From Hyparrhenia diplandra (taxonomy: Eukaryota > Streptophyta > Magnoliopsida > Poales > Poaceae), in the NCBI GenBank assembly GCA_015847255.1, contig JADLZK010012227.1, positions 62,001 to 126,000 of the forward strand: a stretch of 64,000 nt of DNA. Reading direction: 5' to 3'. The notes under the pieces are model-generated. The model searched no databases. It had not been told where the DNA came from and worked only from the letters and a program-made list of their open reading frames with translations. Position 1 is the stretch's first letter; every line of letters begins with the position of its first letter. Position numbers and translations under genes: made by a program. Below are positions 34,510-46,017 of this stretch, piece after piece.

Positions 34510-35634
34510 CAGGTGTGCAGAAGCTCATGAAAGGAAAGATGGGGCTGTCACTTGTTCTCTTGCCAATCTTTGTGATCTGGCCAGACTTCACTTCAACAGT
34601 GAATATGTCATCATTTGCACAGATGAAAATTAAGCCAGCACCTTGTGCAAAGCCAACCAACTCAAACACAGTCGAGGGGTCACCAATCGAGATTGGGATC
34701 ATCACATCAAGCTCGATCACCCTGCACCTTGCCCATTCCCCAATGCTGCGTTTGGGGTCAGTCACTTGCCATGACCACAGGTGCAAGTTGTAGCCCTCCA
34801 CACTGGCGGCTCCAAGCTCACCATTCTGTGGCTCTGCGAAGATCATGTTTGGATTATCCTGGGGTGGCGCACTCATCACCGATTGGACATTCGTGACCAA
34901 GCTGTACTTGAGGATCCTTTCGCCGTCTTCGAGGATGAAGTAGATTGCGTCTCCGACCAGCAGACTAGGTAGCACAGCATTGATGAAAGAAAACCATTCC
35001 AGAGCAACTGAGGTCAACACGCTCCACATGCCCGTCTTTGATGAGTAGAGTCTAGCCCATGCGACATTACCTCCATCAGGGTCTCCAACATCATTGTCAT
35101 CGCCATAATATACGCCCACCATAAGCACGAGAAATGGCCCCACGCTGCATCCGTGGTGGTCACAGCCGTCCACGCCACAAAGCACTGCTGCCATGAAATC
35201 AGTGTTTTTAGTGTATGGGTGCTCAGGTGGGGAGATGCTCTTCTGAAAGCGGGTGATAGGATCCCAGACGGTGAACGTCAGTGATCTCTGGTGCTCAGAT
35301 TGGAACAGCACACGGCCGTGGCGGCAGTCAATGATATGGTGGGAAGTGGTGGGTCTGCCAGCTATAGTGATTTTTGACCGCGGAATCGGCGACGCCTGTA
35401 TGGTGGGAACATAATGCGGAACCCAGGTGCCCTTGCAGTACTTGTCTTGGAAAAAGCCGAGCATAGGTGGCGCCTCGGTGAAACGCGGCGTGATCGGGCG
35501 GAGGAACATGCCATCGAGAGAAGAGGTGACACCGGGGCTTGCATGAGACGAGGGAGGCGCGGACAAGACAAATTTGGGTCCTCAGGTGGGAGGCGTAGGA
35601 GGATGTCACTTATGACATCGCCCACGAGCACCAA
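34510..35634 (-). CDS. F-box protein, grass-expanded FBX type (F-box frameshifted)
   Basis: F-box proteins recruit substrates to SCF ubiquitin ligases through SKP1. The minus strand first reads LVGDVISDILLRLPPEDPNL (about 35,625-35,566), the start of a typical grass F-box. It then continues in a second frame (LVRASLVSCKPRCHLFS) and a third (DGMFLRPITPRFTEAPPMLG). The rest is one long open frame to about 34,510 with CRHGRVLF, FTVWDPITRF, an acidic FLVLMVGVYYGDDND loop, WSVLTSVALEW and a final GQITKIGKR..FPFMSFCTP. That body matches the C-terminal domain common in rice and maize FBX proteins. CCTG-GTAAAG at 34,510 looks like a splice donor, so a short last exon may lie further left. The upstream shifts fall within about 150 bp, so the gene is either a young pseudogene or affected by sequence error. 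The stable body suggests recent function. Confidence 0.65.
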
Positions 35635-35869
35635 CGGTGGAGATCAAGGGCCATCTTGTTTGCTCTCCATTGGATAGAGGATGTGGAGGATTGCGGATGG
35701 GCTGTGGATTCTTCTCCGGCTAATTGGGGAAATTTCTCTTGGTGAGGACCTGGTGTGTCACCACCGAAATGCAGTCTTTGGGCAGCCGACGGTCATCAAA
35801 ATTATAAATCAAATGTCAACGGTTTTACATCCATTTAATTGTAAGGAAATTATAAGATACATGTAATTT

Positions 35870-36880
35870 TGCACATGCAAGAAATGCATTTACCTCATGC
35901 GCATCTCAATTTGAGAATCAAATAATTTTCATTGGCCAAACAGAAACAACCGACTAGATCATTTATTTCCCAACTCCACCCCCCTCACCCCTACCATCGC
36001 AGGCCTCCCGGTTCGAAGGGGAGCACAACCCCACCCCCACCCCCCCCCAGGCCCCACGACAACAACCCTCTTGCCCTCCCCATCTATGACCGCCCCTACC
36101 ACTCCCAACTCTCTTAAGCTACCCATCAATTATCCCCACCACCTAGTCGGCCTTCCACCCACTCCGGCCCTTCAATATCCGTCGGAGTTAGGGAGAAAAT
36201 GGGAGAGCTCTCTGATACCCTATCCCGATCCATGAGTAGAGAGGAGGCTTACTTGGAGCCACCACTGGATCCAGCAGATCCACCATTGTCGCCACTGCCA
36301 CACCATCTACCATGGTTGCGAGTGGGAAGGCAGTGCGACACGGATGTGGGCACAAGCAGGTGTCGGTGAGGTGATCTCTGAGAGAAAGGGAGGGAGGGAA
36401 GGAGAGAGGCAGCTATGTCGCATGAATCCAGCCATGCCCACGCCGGATCTGGAGGTGCTCAAGGACGTCGTCACGGAGGAGGGTGAAGAGAGGAACAGGA
36501 GCGTCGGATTTGCTCCCCGTCCACGGTCGTCATCATCAAGAGAGGGGAGGAGGGGGCTGCATCGCCTCTGCTATATCCGCCTCGTCAACGATTTGAGAGA
36601 GGGGGACAACTATGGATCTAAGGGAGACTTACCTCGTGCAAGGGTGGAGGTGAGCCGTCGGGCGGAGTCGAGGGAGCACCGGCCAGGGGTGGGGGCGCCA
36701 GACGGAGGTGCGTCGTCGGGCGGAGGTGAGGGAGCGCCCGCCTAGGGAGGGGGCACCAGAAGGAGGTGAGGCGTCAAGTCGTGCGTGAAGCCGCAGGCAG
36801 AGGTGAAGAAGCGTCGAGAGAAGTGAGAGAGGAAACTGCGGCTGAGGCAGTGAGGGAGAAGTGAGTGTGGGAGATGTTAC
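35870..36880. other. Pyrimidine-rich then GC-rich stretch, no gene recognised
   Basis: 35,970-36,180 is CCCCACC-rich. 36,340-36,745 has a 133-residue Arg/Gly/Glu-rich plus-strand frame without a domain and with purine-rich simple sequence (GAGAGAAAGGGAGGGAGG). I do not support a gene here. Confidence 0.3.
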
Positions 36881-37819
36881 CCTAGGTTGCCATATATACT
36901 CGGTGTTTATATTGGGCTGGTTTGGGCCTTTTGTGCTCAGCCACTCTTAAACGTGGTGGGTTACTTATACGGCCTGCCTTCTAAAAAAAAAACCTTATAC
37001 GGCCTGCCTTGGTCAATAGGCCTATTTCTGAAGGGAGGCTCTTTTATAATAACTACCTCTGTTAATCAATTTTGTAATGTGGCTTCTTCTAACCGCCTTG
37101 TCTAATAAAAAGTGAGCATCTCGGTTAGTCGAGGCATTTACCCCCCCCTCCGGAAACAATTCCAAAATGCCTCCCAAAAGATTTTTTGAAGCAGTGAACG
37201 TTGCACCGAGACATATTGATGTCATGTCCATTTCCTTGAATCGACACATAAGGACAATGGAAAATAAAAGTTAGCTCTCGATTCTTTCCCTTAGAATAAA
37301 TGGAGATATTTAACGCATCCCATAAAGCTTTCAGACTTCATTATAAAAAGCACAGAACTTCAGATCATATTCAGCCAGCGCTCAGTTCAGTTGTCAGTTC
37401 ATCACAGAAGACGTTGATTGTGCTGCCAGCAGCGATCGTAGTGATGATGATGGCAGCGAGGAAGATGATGCATGCCAACAACGGTACTAAACCTAAAGGA
37501 ATGAATGATGCTGGATCAAGACATTGGCAATGCAATCATTGCAGGCATTCACACAAAAGATTCAGGACAGTGAACTCTTTAATAATAGATTTCAAGAATG
37601 AGCTCAGCATGATGCTGGCATATTTTTAAGAATTAACATAATAGATATTCAGGACAGTGAACTCTTTAATAATATAGCACTCAACTGAGAACAATCACAT
37701 TATTTTGAAACAAAAGATTTCAAGAATGACCTCGGCATGATGCTGGCACTATACGATCCATGCCCACTCACAGTTGCAGTTCAGCACTACGATCCATGAT
37801 GCTGGCACTATACGAGCCA
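36880..37819. repeat. Intergenic with local duplications
   Basis: TTATACGGCCTGCCTT occurs twice (about 36,966 and 36,994). ATTCAGGACAGTGAACTCTT, TTTCAAGAATGA and CATGATGCTGGCA recur at 37,560-37,625, 37,648-37,750 and partly again to 37,815. A 109-residue frame (37,300-37,629) ends inside the duplicated part and shows no domain. Confidence 0.45.
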
Positions 37820-38857
37820 TGCTCCCACTGCTGTCGTGTTTTTTTTTTTTAAGATACAGGAACGAGTTGTTCTGGCTTTGGATTAATAAGAAGAAGATTG
37901 ACCCAGTTTTTGAGGTAAACCAAGCCCGAAAACCACACCCACGCCAAATATAACAGAGAGAATGACAACTCAAAGAAAGAGCGGATCCGAGAAGCCTAGC
38001 CTTGTATAACCCACAAGAACGCCTTCAGCAAGGTTACGGCGTTCGGAAACGCCGCCATCGCTCGTCCATGACGGACCGGGTTCACACCCGTGGAAGGAAC
38101 TAGAGACGCGACACCCCAACAGGAAGGAAGCGCCCGCAGTATCGCCATCGCTAGGCTTTCGCCCAAAGGCTCCAGTTCAAATGTCAGCCCAGCTTCGGAT
38201 CCAAGCAATTCGGCGACCGCCGCCGATGCTAGTCGCCCTGCTTGTAACCTCACTCGGGGTGATCCACACGCCGGCTCCACACGCGCCGCAGAGCTGCAAC
38301 AGCCACCTCCATGGCAAGGCGACAAGCCGGAAAACCAACAAAAACGCCTGCCGCCGCTGCGCGTCCACCTATCGAACGCCACAGCGCGGCTCTACCCGGG
38401 AGCACTTGCTCTCCGGGAGCCCGCCCCGCGGACAGCCTTGGCCACCGCCGGCGCCTCGGTGTTGCAGCGGCTCGACCGCAGGAGCATGGACCGGAAGGCG
38501 GTCACGCACACTCCGGGGAGCCCCGGTGGACCACAGTAGCGCGGAAACTCCGGGCCGGCCCCCATGGGCGCCCGATCTAGGAACCACCGACTTGGCCATA
38601 GGGGGGAGGCTGCGGAGAGGAGTGCGCCCCCCAAGCGCTCTCGCCGAGGGACAACCCTCCACCGCACGCCGCCACGGCCACCACCGAGCCACAATGCGGC
38701 GGTCAGGAAGACCGGGGATGCGGAGAGGAAGGACCTCCACGCCCATCCCCTCGGCGTCGTGGCGCCGCCACTAGCTGCAAGGACCCGCTCGTACCTCGAA
38801 GCGCAAGGCCGTGAGCCCCGCACGAGACCCCACGCCGATCCGACCGGGAGGTGGCTC
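37820..38857 (-). repeat. GC-rich dispersed repeat, copy 2 (truncated)
   Basis: Second copy of the repeat at 8,955-9,990, with many single-base gaps. It starts with the same poly-T (about 37,839-37,850) and stops at GGAGGTGGCTCCACG, where the LTR end of element B begins. Small indels relative to copy 1 destroy all frames. Confidence 0.55.
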
Positions 38858-38989
38858 CACGTCCTCTGGGCCCTATTTCTGGATCGTGACATCTGCCCCC
38901 TTTCTCCGGCCAGGCGCGTCCTCGCGCTGGATGCGAAGAATCCACTCCAGTGACACTGGGTGAAGATCGGCTACCCCCGGAACGATGAG

Positions 38990-39760
38990 CTCAACCTGTA
39001 GCATGAGACGCCTGCATCGGGTTCCCGAGGATCATGTTCTCCCCGGTTCGCTTGGGATCAAACTCGGAAGACAAAGTGAAGGTTGCCGATGTAGCCGTGG
39101 TAGATGTAGTGGTGAATCGCACGCCCCTCGCCTGTGGAAGCTGCCTCGACGACGCCGCCGTAGGGAGCTCCCTTTGAATGCCCACATCCGTGTGCCGATG
39201 CACCATGTCGTCGCGGGAGGGCTCTCCAGGAACAAGAAACGCTCATTGGGCGGAGCGTGGACGAAGAGCGGCAAGAGGCGCCAGATAGTGAATTCTCGGC
39301 GAGTAGGAGGGGTGGCAGCCAAGTTCAGCATCGTACCATACATGAAGGAACCGACGTCGAATAGAGAAGGTGAAAGCCGGTGGACACCCCCTCTCGCATC
39401 ATAGCCGATATGGACATTGTCGATCGTGAGGAAGAGGCGATCCTGTTTGCCGAGGAAGACGACCGTCGCTGGCCCCGACATGGTGGCCCCGGTGGCCACA
39501 TACCGCCTAACAGGATGGCGGTTGGTGCAAATGTGGAAGTAGGCTCGGGTCATGTAGGCGCCCAAGGCGAGGAAGTTCGTCCTCCGAACTCCGCCCCGGT
39601 GCAAGGCCTCCTAGCAGGCCGGAAGCGGGGAGAGGAAGCCCGAGGTAGAATCGGCCGTCAAAAGAGCGGGAGGCCGTCCCCAGGCGTCCATGCGCCGGAG
39701 CGGCGTCGCCTGTGGTGACGCCGAGGGCGCGCGCGTAGGTCTTGATCCTCAATGTAGCTG
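38990..39760 (-). CDS. Element B domain-X reading frame (unknown retroelement protein)
   Basis: Three minus-strand frames joined by small shifts. 39,752-39,507 includes SFDGRFYLGLPLPASGLL. 39,604-39,032 includes RLFLTIDNVHIGYDARGG, SFMYGTMLNLAATPP, ERFLFLESPPATTWCIGTRM. 39,246-39,058 overlaps in the frame that reads YIYHGYIGNLHFVFRV. The order and spacing parallel the element A frame (22,004-21,100). Element C preserves DNVHISYGPERG and YHGYIDNLHYLTEFDPKRT. I recognise no known domain; a role in the retroelement is inferred from conservation and position only. Confidence 0.5.
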
Positions 39761-39819
39761 GACGTAGCTGGGATGAAGACTCCGGTGGGACGTGTCGTAG
39801 AGGTCAAAGGTCGCATGCC

Positions 39820-40488
39820 TCAACGTTTCCCAAGCCGAAGTCGTGGGCCCCGGATGCGGCGGATGCCGACTGAGTAGGCCGGGGGCTCGGGGGCGCCCCA
39901 CATTGAGGGGTAGAGCTGAAGTGAACGCGTGCTGAGGCGACCCTCACGGTAGTACTGCAGCTCGTGGCACGGGAAGTCCCACGCCACACGCCCTGTGCTT
40001 GCCGCCCAAGGCATGCCAAGGATGACGTTGACGCCCCTCGCCCGCTGGCATGACGAGGCGTCGATGTTGAAGGTGCTTGGCGCCGAGGCGTAGTGGCACG
40101 CCGAAGGTGGCGGCGTGGCATGTAGACGCGGGCGCCGGTGCCGGTGGTGATGAGCACACGCGACCGGCCGAGTCCGGAGGCCCGCCGCGGGCCACCACAC
40201 GGGGTCGATGTAGTTGTGCGCGTTGCCGAAGTCGACGATGATGTTGACGCCCGTGCACGAGATCATACCGGCGAGGTAAAGGGAATGAGCACCACGCACG
40301 GGAGTCGGGGTCCCGGTGAGGACCTTCAAATCAGGTGGCTCCTCCTTGATGTCCGCTAGTGGGACGTTTGTCGTGTCGTCGGTGTAGTCGTTGAAGATTG
40401 TGATGTCGAAGAGATGCTTGCACTTGTGACCCCGTGAGAACGCTCGTCCGCGCTTGAAGCGAGTCCAAATTTTGCGCCGCTCCGTCAT
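39820..40488 (-). CDS. Element B gag C terminus and aspartic protease
   Basis: A 222-residue frame. The start RGRAFSRGHKCKHLFDITIF resembles the zinc-knuckle region of plant Ty3 gag (CFKCGEKFSRGHVC type), but most zinc ligands are lost. VNIIVDFGNAHNYIDPV corresponds to the retroviral-type aspartic protease active site, where a D-S/T-G triad is expected: here DFG, so the catalytic motif is altered. RGVNVILGMPWAASTGRVAW and the following FPCHELQYYREGR match the family's VILGMDWL..LG.V.WDF block. Probably inactive. Confidence 0.7.
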   Translation of the reverse strand: MTERRKIWTRFKRGRAFSRGHKCKHLFDITIFNDYTDDTTNVPLADIKEEPPDLKVLTGTPTPVRGAHSLYLAGMISCTGVNIIVDFGNAHNYIDPVWWPAAGLRTRPVACAHHHRHRRPRLHATPPPSACHYASAPSTFNIDASSCQRARGVNVILGMPWAASTGRVAWDFPCHELQYYREGRLSTRSLQLYPSMWGAPEPPAYSVGIRRIRGPRLRLGKR

Positions 40489-40499
40489 CTCTTCGTGTC

Positions 40500-41193
40500 G
40501 GCCGCTTGAACGGCCGTGGTCGGTGCCGCTGAGGGAGGAGGGCGCCGGGGGGGCGGGCTACGGGCGGGGGCCCGGCTAGCCTTTGCCTGCTGGCCGGGCT
40601 TGCGGTGTTGTAGAGGATGGCGAGGCGTCGCCGTGACGCCGGCGAGACATGGGCGCCTCCATGTCCTTGGGGTTCTTCATCTCGGCGTCCAGGTCTTGGC
40701 GGTTCGCCCAAGCTCTTGTGTAGATGTTCACTGCTATTTGTCGTCGAGGTGGCTGCTCGTGCCACGTGTGCCGTGAACTGCTCAGGTGTACTCATCGACG
40801 GTGCTGTCTTCCTTAGTGATGCCGACTCGCCCGGATTCAGCTGCTTAATTTGGGCCAAAGCGCCATTGACGTATTGGGGCGAAGCTTGCCCAATCTGCCA
40901 TGCTTGTTTTTCTCCCGAGACAGCCTCATGTACCATTCTTTGTGCTCCTCCCGTGAGATGATAGGAGGCGTACCGGACTTGCTCTCAGAGTCGGGCGTAC
41001 CTTGTCCCTTGAAGAATTGCTCGCGGCGGTTGATCCATGGAAGGGGATCGTCCCTTGCCATCATAGGTGGGGAAGGACGGCTTGTGAAGGCGAGGGGCGA
41101 GACTGGGAAAGTATCAACCGGAGGTGGAGGGCGGCACATGCGCCCCTGGCGAGGACGTGCTGGCGCGGTGCGTGGCTTCAAGTAGCACTTCAT
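40500..41193 (-). CDS. Element B gag remnant
   Basis: The frame at 41,193-40,837 includes MARDDPLPWINRREQFFKGQ followed by GTPDSESK and EEHKEWYMRLSREKNKHGRL. This corresponds to the Ty3 gag capsid region (DPLPWLNRCEQFFRGQ, then AQ.WY.QLE). Later frames at 40,936-40,500 are shifted and degraded. Confidence 0.6.
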
Positions 41194-42380
41194 CGGATTC
41201 GTCGATCGGTGCGGTGACTTGATTGTCTGGTTACGCTTGCCATCGGTCCGTCTCTTGATGAAGTCGCGGGCTGCTGCCGCCGAACATTGCCCCTCATCTC
41301 GATCTCGGCTTCACGGAGTTGTTGGCGGTGTTTGGCGTTGCGGGGATCATCGCTGCGAAGATAGAGAGCCTATCATTGATCTTGTCCATCCCGGTGTTGA
41401 TCTTGGTGACCTCATCTGTCCAAGTTCTTCAGCGGCGTCTTTGATTCGGCGTCCATGGTAGTGGGTGGATCGTAGTGGTCTCGGATACAAATTTTGTCGA
41501 TTCCGGCTAGATTAGGCCGAACCCGACACGTGAATTGGGGAATTGAGAGGGGAGGATGAGGAGGGGGGGGGTGTGGAGGTGGTGGTGGCGGCGCGGCGCG
41601 CTGGGGCGCTTGTGGCGCGGCCCGGGGCGGTTGGGGGCGAGGGGGCGGGGGGAGGGAGGGGGGGAGAGGGAGAGGAAAAGAGATTGGGATAAAATTTCTT
41701 TATTTGCTTGTTGCCCTGAAAGATTACTGAGACCCCTTTACTTATATAGCCCGCTATTGGGACTTGTATCTCAAGCAATCTCTCTAAAAGGTTTCCTTAT
41801 AGATCGGAATACCTTTTACAAGCATGTCCTATTTATTTATTTCCTAATAAGGGTCTCCCTTATAGATGAGATAGCCCCTTGCACACCAAAACACCTAAAG
41901 ATAATCCTAGATATTTTCCTTCTTTATCTCCGAATTAGTTGCCGAAGAATCCCGCGGAAGGGAGGGGCGGCGCGGGGGCTGCGCAGCCTGGGGCGGCGCC
42001 GGCGCCTTGGGCCAGTCGGGCCTGTCCTCTGGGGCCCTATTTCTGGATCGTGACAATTACACTAGAAAAATCAATGTAAATATGGTAGTACGGGGGTGTT
42101 AATATAGTAGACTTATGGTGTAAGTGTATGTCTAAACAACCGATTGTTTTTAGGGTCTAAAACATTGTTACATAGACAAGCCCTTTTCATTTGTTCGTCT
42201 TCTAATTTACCTTCCATAGAATAGATATGATTAAATGTGTATTTTTTCTCTCTTGTTATATCTGATCATTTTACATATAATTTTCCTTTCATAGAAAAAA
42301 ATATCGAGCAAATATGTATTCTTTATTAATTTTTCTTTGGTTTTGACTTGTTTTTCTTTGGTTCGTTGGATTTAGATCTT

Positions 42381-44568
42381 GGGTGTGTTTAGAGCCTCAA
42401 TTTCTCTCCAAAATTTCCTGCATTCTCATCACATCAAAATATTAAATGCGCCTAAAAATGCATGCCCGGAGTATGAAATGTAGGTAAGCAAAAAAACTAA
42501 TTACAGTTTAGATGTACATTGCGAGAGGCGATTCTTTTGAGCCTAGTTACGTCATGGTAGGATAATATTTACCACAAACAAATAAAACGTGCTACAATGT
42601 CACGACCGAAATAGGGCCGGGAGGGGACGGGCGGGCGGCTAAGGGGCACCGGCGCCACGTCTACTTGCAGCGCCGCCACCTTCGACGTGCCACTACGCCT
42701 CGGCGCGGCACCGCCGACATCGGCGCCCACGTCATGTCAGCGGGCGAGGACGTCGGCGTCATCCTTGGCATGCCTTGGGCGGCAAGCTTGGGACGCGCGT
42801 GACATGGGACCGCGACCCACGAGCTGCGGTACTACCGTGAGGGTCGCCCGAAACACGTTCACTCGACTCCGCCCCTCGGCGTCGGGCGCCCCGCCCCCTG
42901 GCCTCCTCGGTCGAGCATCTTCGGTGGCATCCGTACATCCGCGACTTCGGCTTGGGAAGCGTTCGAGGCATGCGGCGCCTTGGACCTCACGACACATCCG
43001 GCTGGAGTCTTCGTCCCGCCCTACGCCGGGCTACACTAGGAGGATCAACACCTCGCCACATCGCCCTCGGCGTCACCACGGCGGCTTATTTGCTCCAAAG
43101 CATGGACACTTTCGAGCGGCCTCCTCCTCTTCGGCGGCGCTTCTACCTTCCGGCCTCCTCTCCACTACTGCGGACTTGCGGGGCCTTGCTTCGGGCGGAG
43201 TTAGCGGGCCCGAACTTCCTCACCTTGGGGAGCCTACGGCGGAGCCACCATCGGCCGCACCAACCGCCATCTGCTTGGCGGCATGTGGCCGAGCACCACC
43301 ACATCGGCCTAGCCGGGTCGTTTTCCTCGGCGGCATGGATCGCCTCTTCCTCCACCGTCGACAATGTCCACATCAGCTACGGCCCAGAGAGAGGGTGCCC
43401 ATCGGCTCTCTCCTTCTACGATTCGACGTCGGCTCCTTCATATACGGTATGATGTTGAACTTAGGCTGCCACTCCTCTTACTCGCCACGGCGGCACCATG
43501 TTGGCGTCTCCTTTCCACTCTTCGTCAACGCTCCTCCCGGCGGCGTTTCTTGTTCCCGAGAGCCCACCCCGCGACATGGTGCATCGGCACCTTGAGGTGG
43601 GTGTTCCAAGGGAGCTCCCTAATGGGCGGCCAATCGCCGAGACGGCCTCACAGCACGAGCGTGCGGTTCATCGCTACATCTACCACGGCTACATCGACAA
43701 TCTTCACTACCTCACGGAATTTGATCCCAAGCGTACAAGGGGAGAATATGATCCTCGGGAACCGGTGCGGGGTAGGCTCTTGCTGCGAGGTTGAGCTCAT
43801 CGTTCGAGGGGCGGTGATCTCCATCCGGGGTGACCGAATGGACTTTCATCCAGCGCGAGGACGCGCGGTGGTCGAAGGGGAGATGTCACGACCCAGAAAT
43901 AGGGCCCGGGGGGACGGCCGGGCCCGGCGTAGGCCGCGCCGGCGCCCGCCCGCCCTGGGCTGGGCTGCCCCGTCCCCCCGCCACCTCCTCCCTTCCGCGG
44001 ATTCTTCGGCAATTAATTCGGAAATAAAGGGAGGAAAATATCTAGGATTATCTTTAGGTGTTTTGGTGTGCAAGGGGCTATCTCATCTATAAGGGAGACC
44101 CTTATTAGGAAATAAATAAATAGGACCTGCTTGTAAAAGGTATTCCAATCTATAAGGAAACCTTTAGAGAGATTGCTTCAGATACAAGTCCCAATAGCCG
44201 GGCTATATAAAGTAAGGGGTCTGTAATCTTTCAGGGCAACAAACAAATAAAGAAATTTTATCCCAATCTCTCTCCCTCTCCCTCTCCCTTGTGGCCTGCC
44301 CTGCCCGACACACCGCCCGCCCGCCGGCCATACCACGCCTTGGCCGGCGCCCGCGCGCCGCCCGCGCCGCGCCCGCCCGAGGGGGCACTATTTGCCGCCG
44401 CCGCTAGCCACCATCGCCCGTCCTCTTCCTCCTTCCCCAATCTACGTGTCAATTCCGCCCAATCTATTTGGAATCGACATACAATGTTTTTTCGGTTCGA
44501 ACAGTGTTTTCGGGCTAAAATTTAGCTCAATTTTTTTCAGCCCAGAAATTTGGGCTGTAGACACAGCC
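42381..44568. mobile_element. Harbinger-like TIR element interrupted by an LTR element
   Basis: The left end GGGTGTGTTTAGAGC and the inverted right end GGCTGTGTCTACAGC match at 12 of 15 positions. CTT flanks both sides (42,378-42,380, 44,569-44,571). Copy 1 has the uninterrupted GATTTAGATCTTGTGGATATGG at about 17,090. Without the nested LTR element (42,598-44,479) this is a MITE of about 300 bp. Confidence 0.72.
42598..44479 (+). mobile_element. Non-autonomous LTR retrotransposon, internally deleted (element C)
   Basis: Same family as element B, opposite strand. The 3' LTR is 43,884-44,479 (TGTCACGACCCAGAAATAGG ... GGAATCGACA), preceded by the purine tract GTCGAAGGGGAGA. TACAA flanks both ends (42,593-42,597, 44,480-44,484). 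The 5' LTR is cut to about 60 bp and joined directly to protease-region sequence, so primer site and gag are gone. Remnants of the VILGMPWA protease block (about 42,730-42,830) and of domain X (43,080-43,800) remain in broken frames. Confidence 0.8.
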
Positions 44569-44995
44569 CTTGTGGATATGGAATTCGGGTGACAGGAGTG
44601 CTTAAATCACTCGATTTTTGATGTGATTGGTCACCCAGGTGACAGGAAGGTTAGATCACCCGGGTGGTGACTAGGCAGATCCTTTTTTAATCATGAACTT
44701 GTCACGAACGGCAAGACCCCAACTAGCTGTCGAGCCCAGAACCACTAAACCATGGTCCACAAGAATGTACATATCTTGCTTTTTAAGGAGTCAACTAATA
44801 TTAAGATTAAGATAGATTATTAATCATTCAATATATTCTCATATTAACCCTATGTGGAAATGTAGCATTTCTTATCAATATATTAAAATTCAGAATTGAT
44901 TCAATCCTTGAAAACCAAGATGTAGGATGTACGTTCAAAAATGTGGTTGTCCATCCTAACTATTTCTACTATTTGCTCTGCCCCATGTAGCGTTT

Positions 44996-44999
<4 letters not shown>

Positions 45000-45027
<28 letters not shown>
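45000..45027 (+). repeat. Poly-T tract in a copy-2-only insertion
   Basis: A run of about 28 T inside roughly 115 bp (about 44,930-45,045) absent from copy 1, where GATGTAG joins ATATGTTGATGG. It could be the tail of a small retroposon on the minus strand, but no duplication of the target is clear. Confidence 0.4.
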
Positions 45028-46017
45028 CAGAGGGCGTTTGGAGATATGTTGATGGCTACAAATACATACTGCTGGTTCGATGGAGGCATCCCACAGCCTG
45101 GTTAGCACAAAATATTGGCCCATTTCCTTTGCAGCATCTTAGATCTTGGGGCCCAATCTGAGGATGCCCGAAAAGTTTCGTCAGGTCTGGTGATCTCTCT
45201 CTCAAAAAAAAAAAAAAAGCCCAGATAGATCATTCGCGGGATTCAAACCCCACAAATATTCCTAACTTGCGTATTCGACAAATATTTATTGGTAATCATA
45301 ATCATAAGTAGGACACGATTTCAGATTTCCGATCATGGACACACCTGCTGCTGTCGACGTTATGGTCTACTGCCCACCCACTGCGGCGTAGTGGTCGCAT
45401 TGCTGCCATGCCGCGAATGCCACCAGGCAAGCCCAGATTGTATGTGTTGTTGAGGAAGCTGGGCGAGGAAGTTGAGGAGGATGCTCTTGATTTGTTGGTC
45501 GAAAACAAATTCAATGCCACCTTTCGGGACGCGCCAGCTTGGCCGGATCGAAGGAAGCAAGCTTTCCAGACTCTTCTTAATGGGCGCCGGCGTTTCGCCT
45601 TCGACCTAGACTTGACAGGGCTAGAGGACGAGGTCTAGGTTCTGGTGTGTCTGCTTTGAGTCGCATTTGTTTCTTTGTAATCACAACCACGTGTGAGTTA
45701 TTGTTGGGTGGGCATCGGTAACCGCAGGTTGCCGTCCCCTCATTTCCTGTATTAAAAACTTAGGGGCATGTTCAACCTACGGACAAGGGGCCGTCTGTAT
45801 ATTCTTGGAATCTACAACACGCAGACAGCTCATACAACCCATAGACTAAGAGTCGTCTTTTAGCTGTCTACAAAGCTGTTTAATGCTTGCATGCAACCAT
45901 GTTATGGCTATCCTTTTAGTATACCTTCTTGTTGCTAATTTCTCACGACTAATTATTCTTCGTACAAGTTCGGCTAAGCCTAGTGCTTTCGCAATGTCCT
46001 AGTTACTAAACATATCA

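Larger units (their letters stand above)
38858..42053 (-). mobile_element. Non-autonomous Ty3-like LTR retrotransposon (element B)
   Basis: 5' LTR 41,495-42,053 (minus strand TGTCACGATCCAGAAATAGG ... GGAATCGACA), followed by a possible initiator-Met primer site (TTGTATCCGAGACC). The 3' LTR survives only as its first about 30 bp (38,858-38,887), preceded by a purine tract (AAAGGGGGCAGA). In order: gag (about 41,190-40,500), zinc-knuckle-like and aspartic protease region (40,488-39,820), domain-X frame (39,760-38,990). No reverse transcriptase, RNase H or integrase is present. The outer 5' LTR end coincides exactly with the start of duplication copy 2. Confidence 0.78.

Noticed and set aside
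36344..36745. 133-codon Arg/Gly/Glu-rich frame
   Set aside because: Purine-rich simple sequence drives it; no signal, domain or splice context.
37300..37629. 109-codon frame with a CNHC..H zinc-finger-like end
   Set aside because: It runs into locally duplicated sequence and the cysteine/histidine spacing fits no finger I know.
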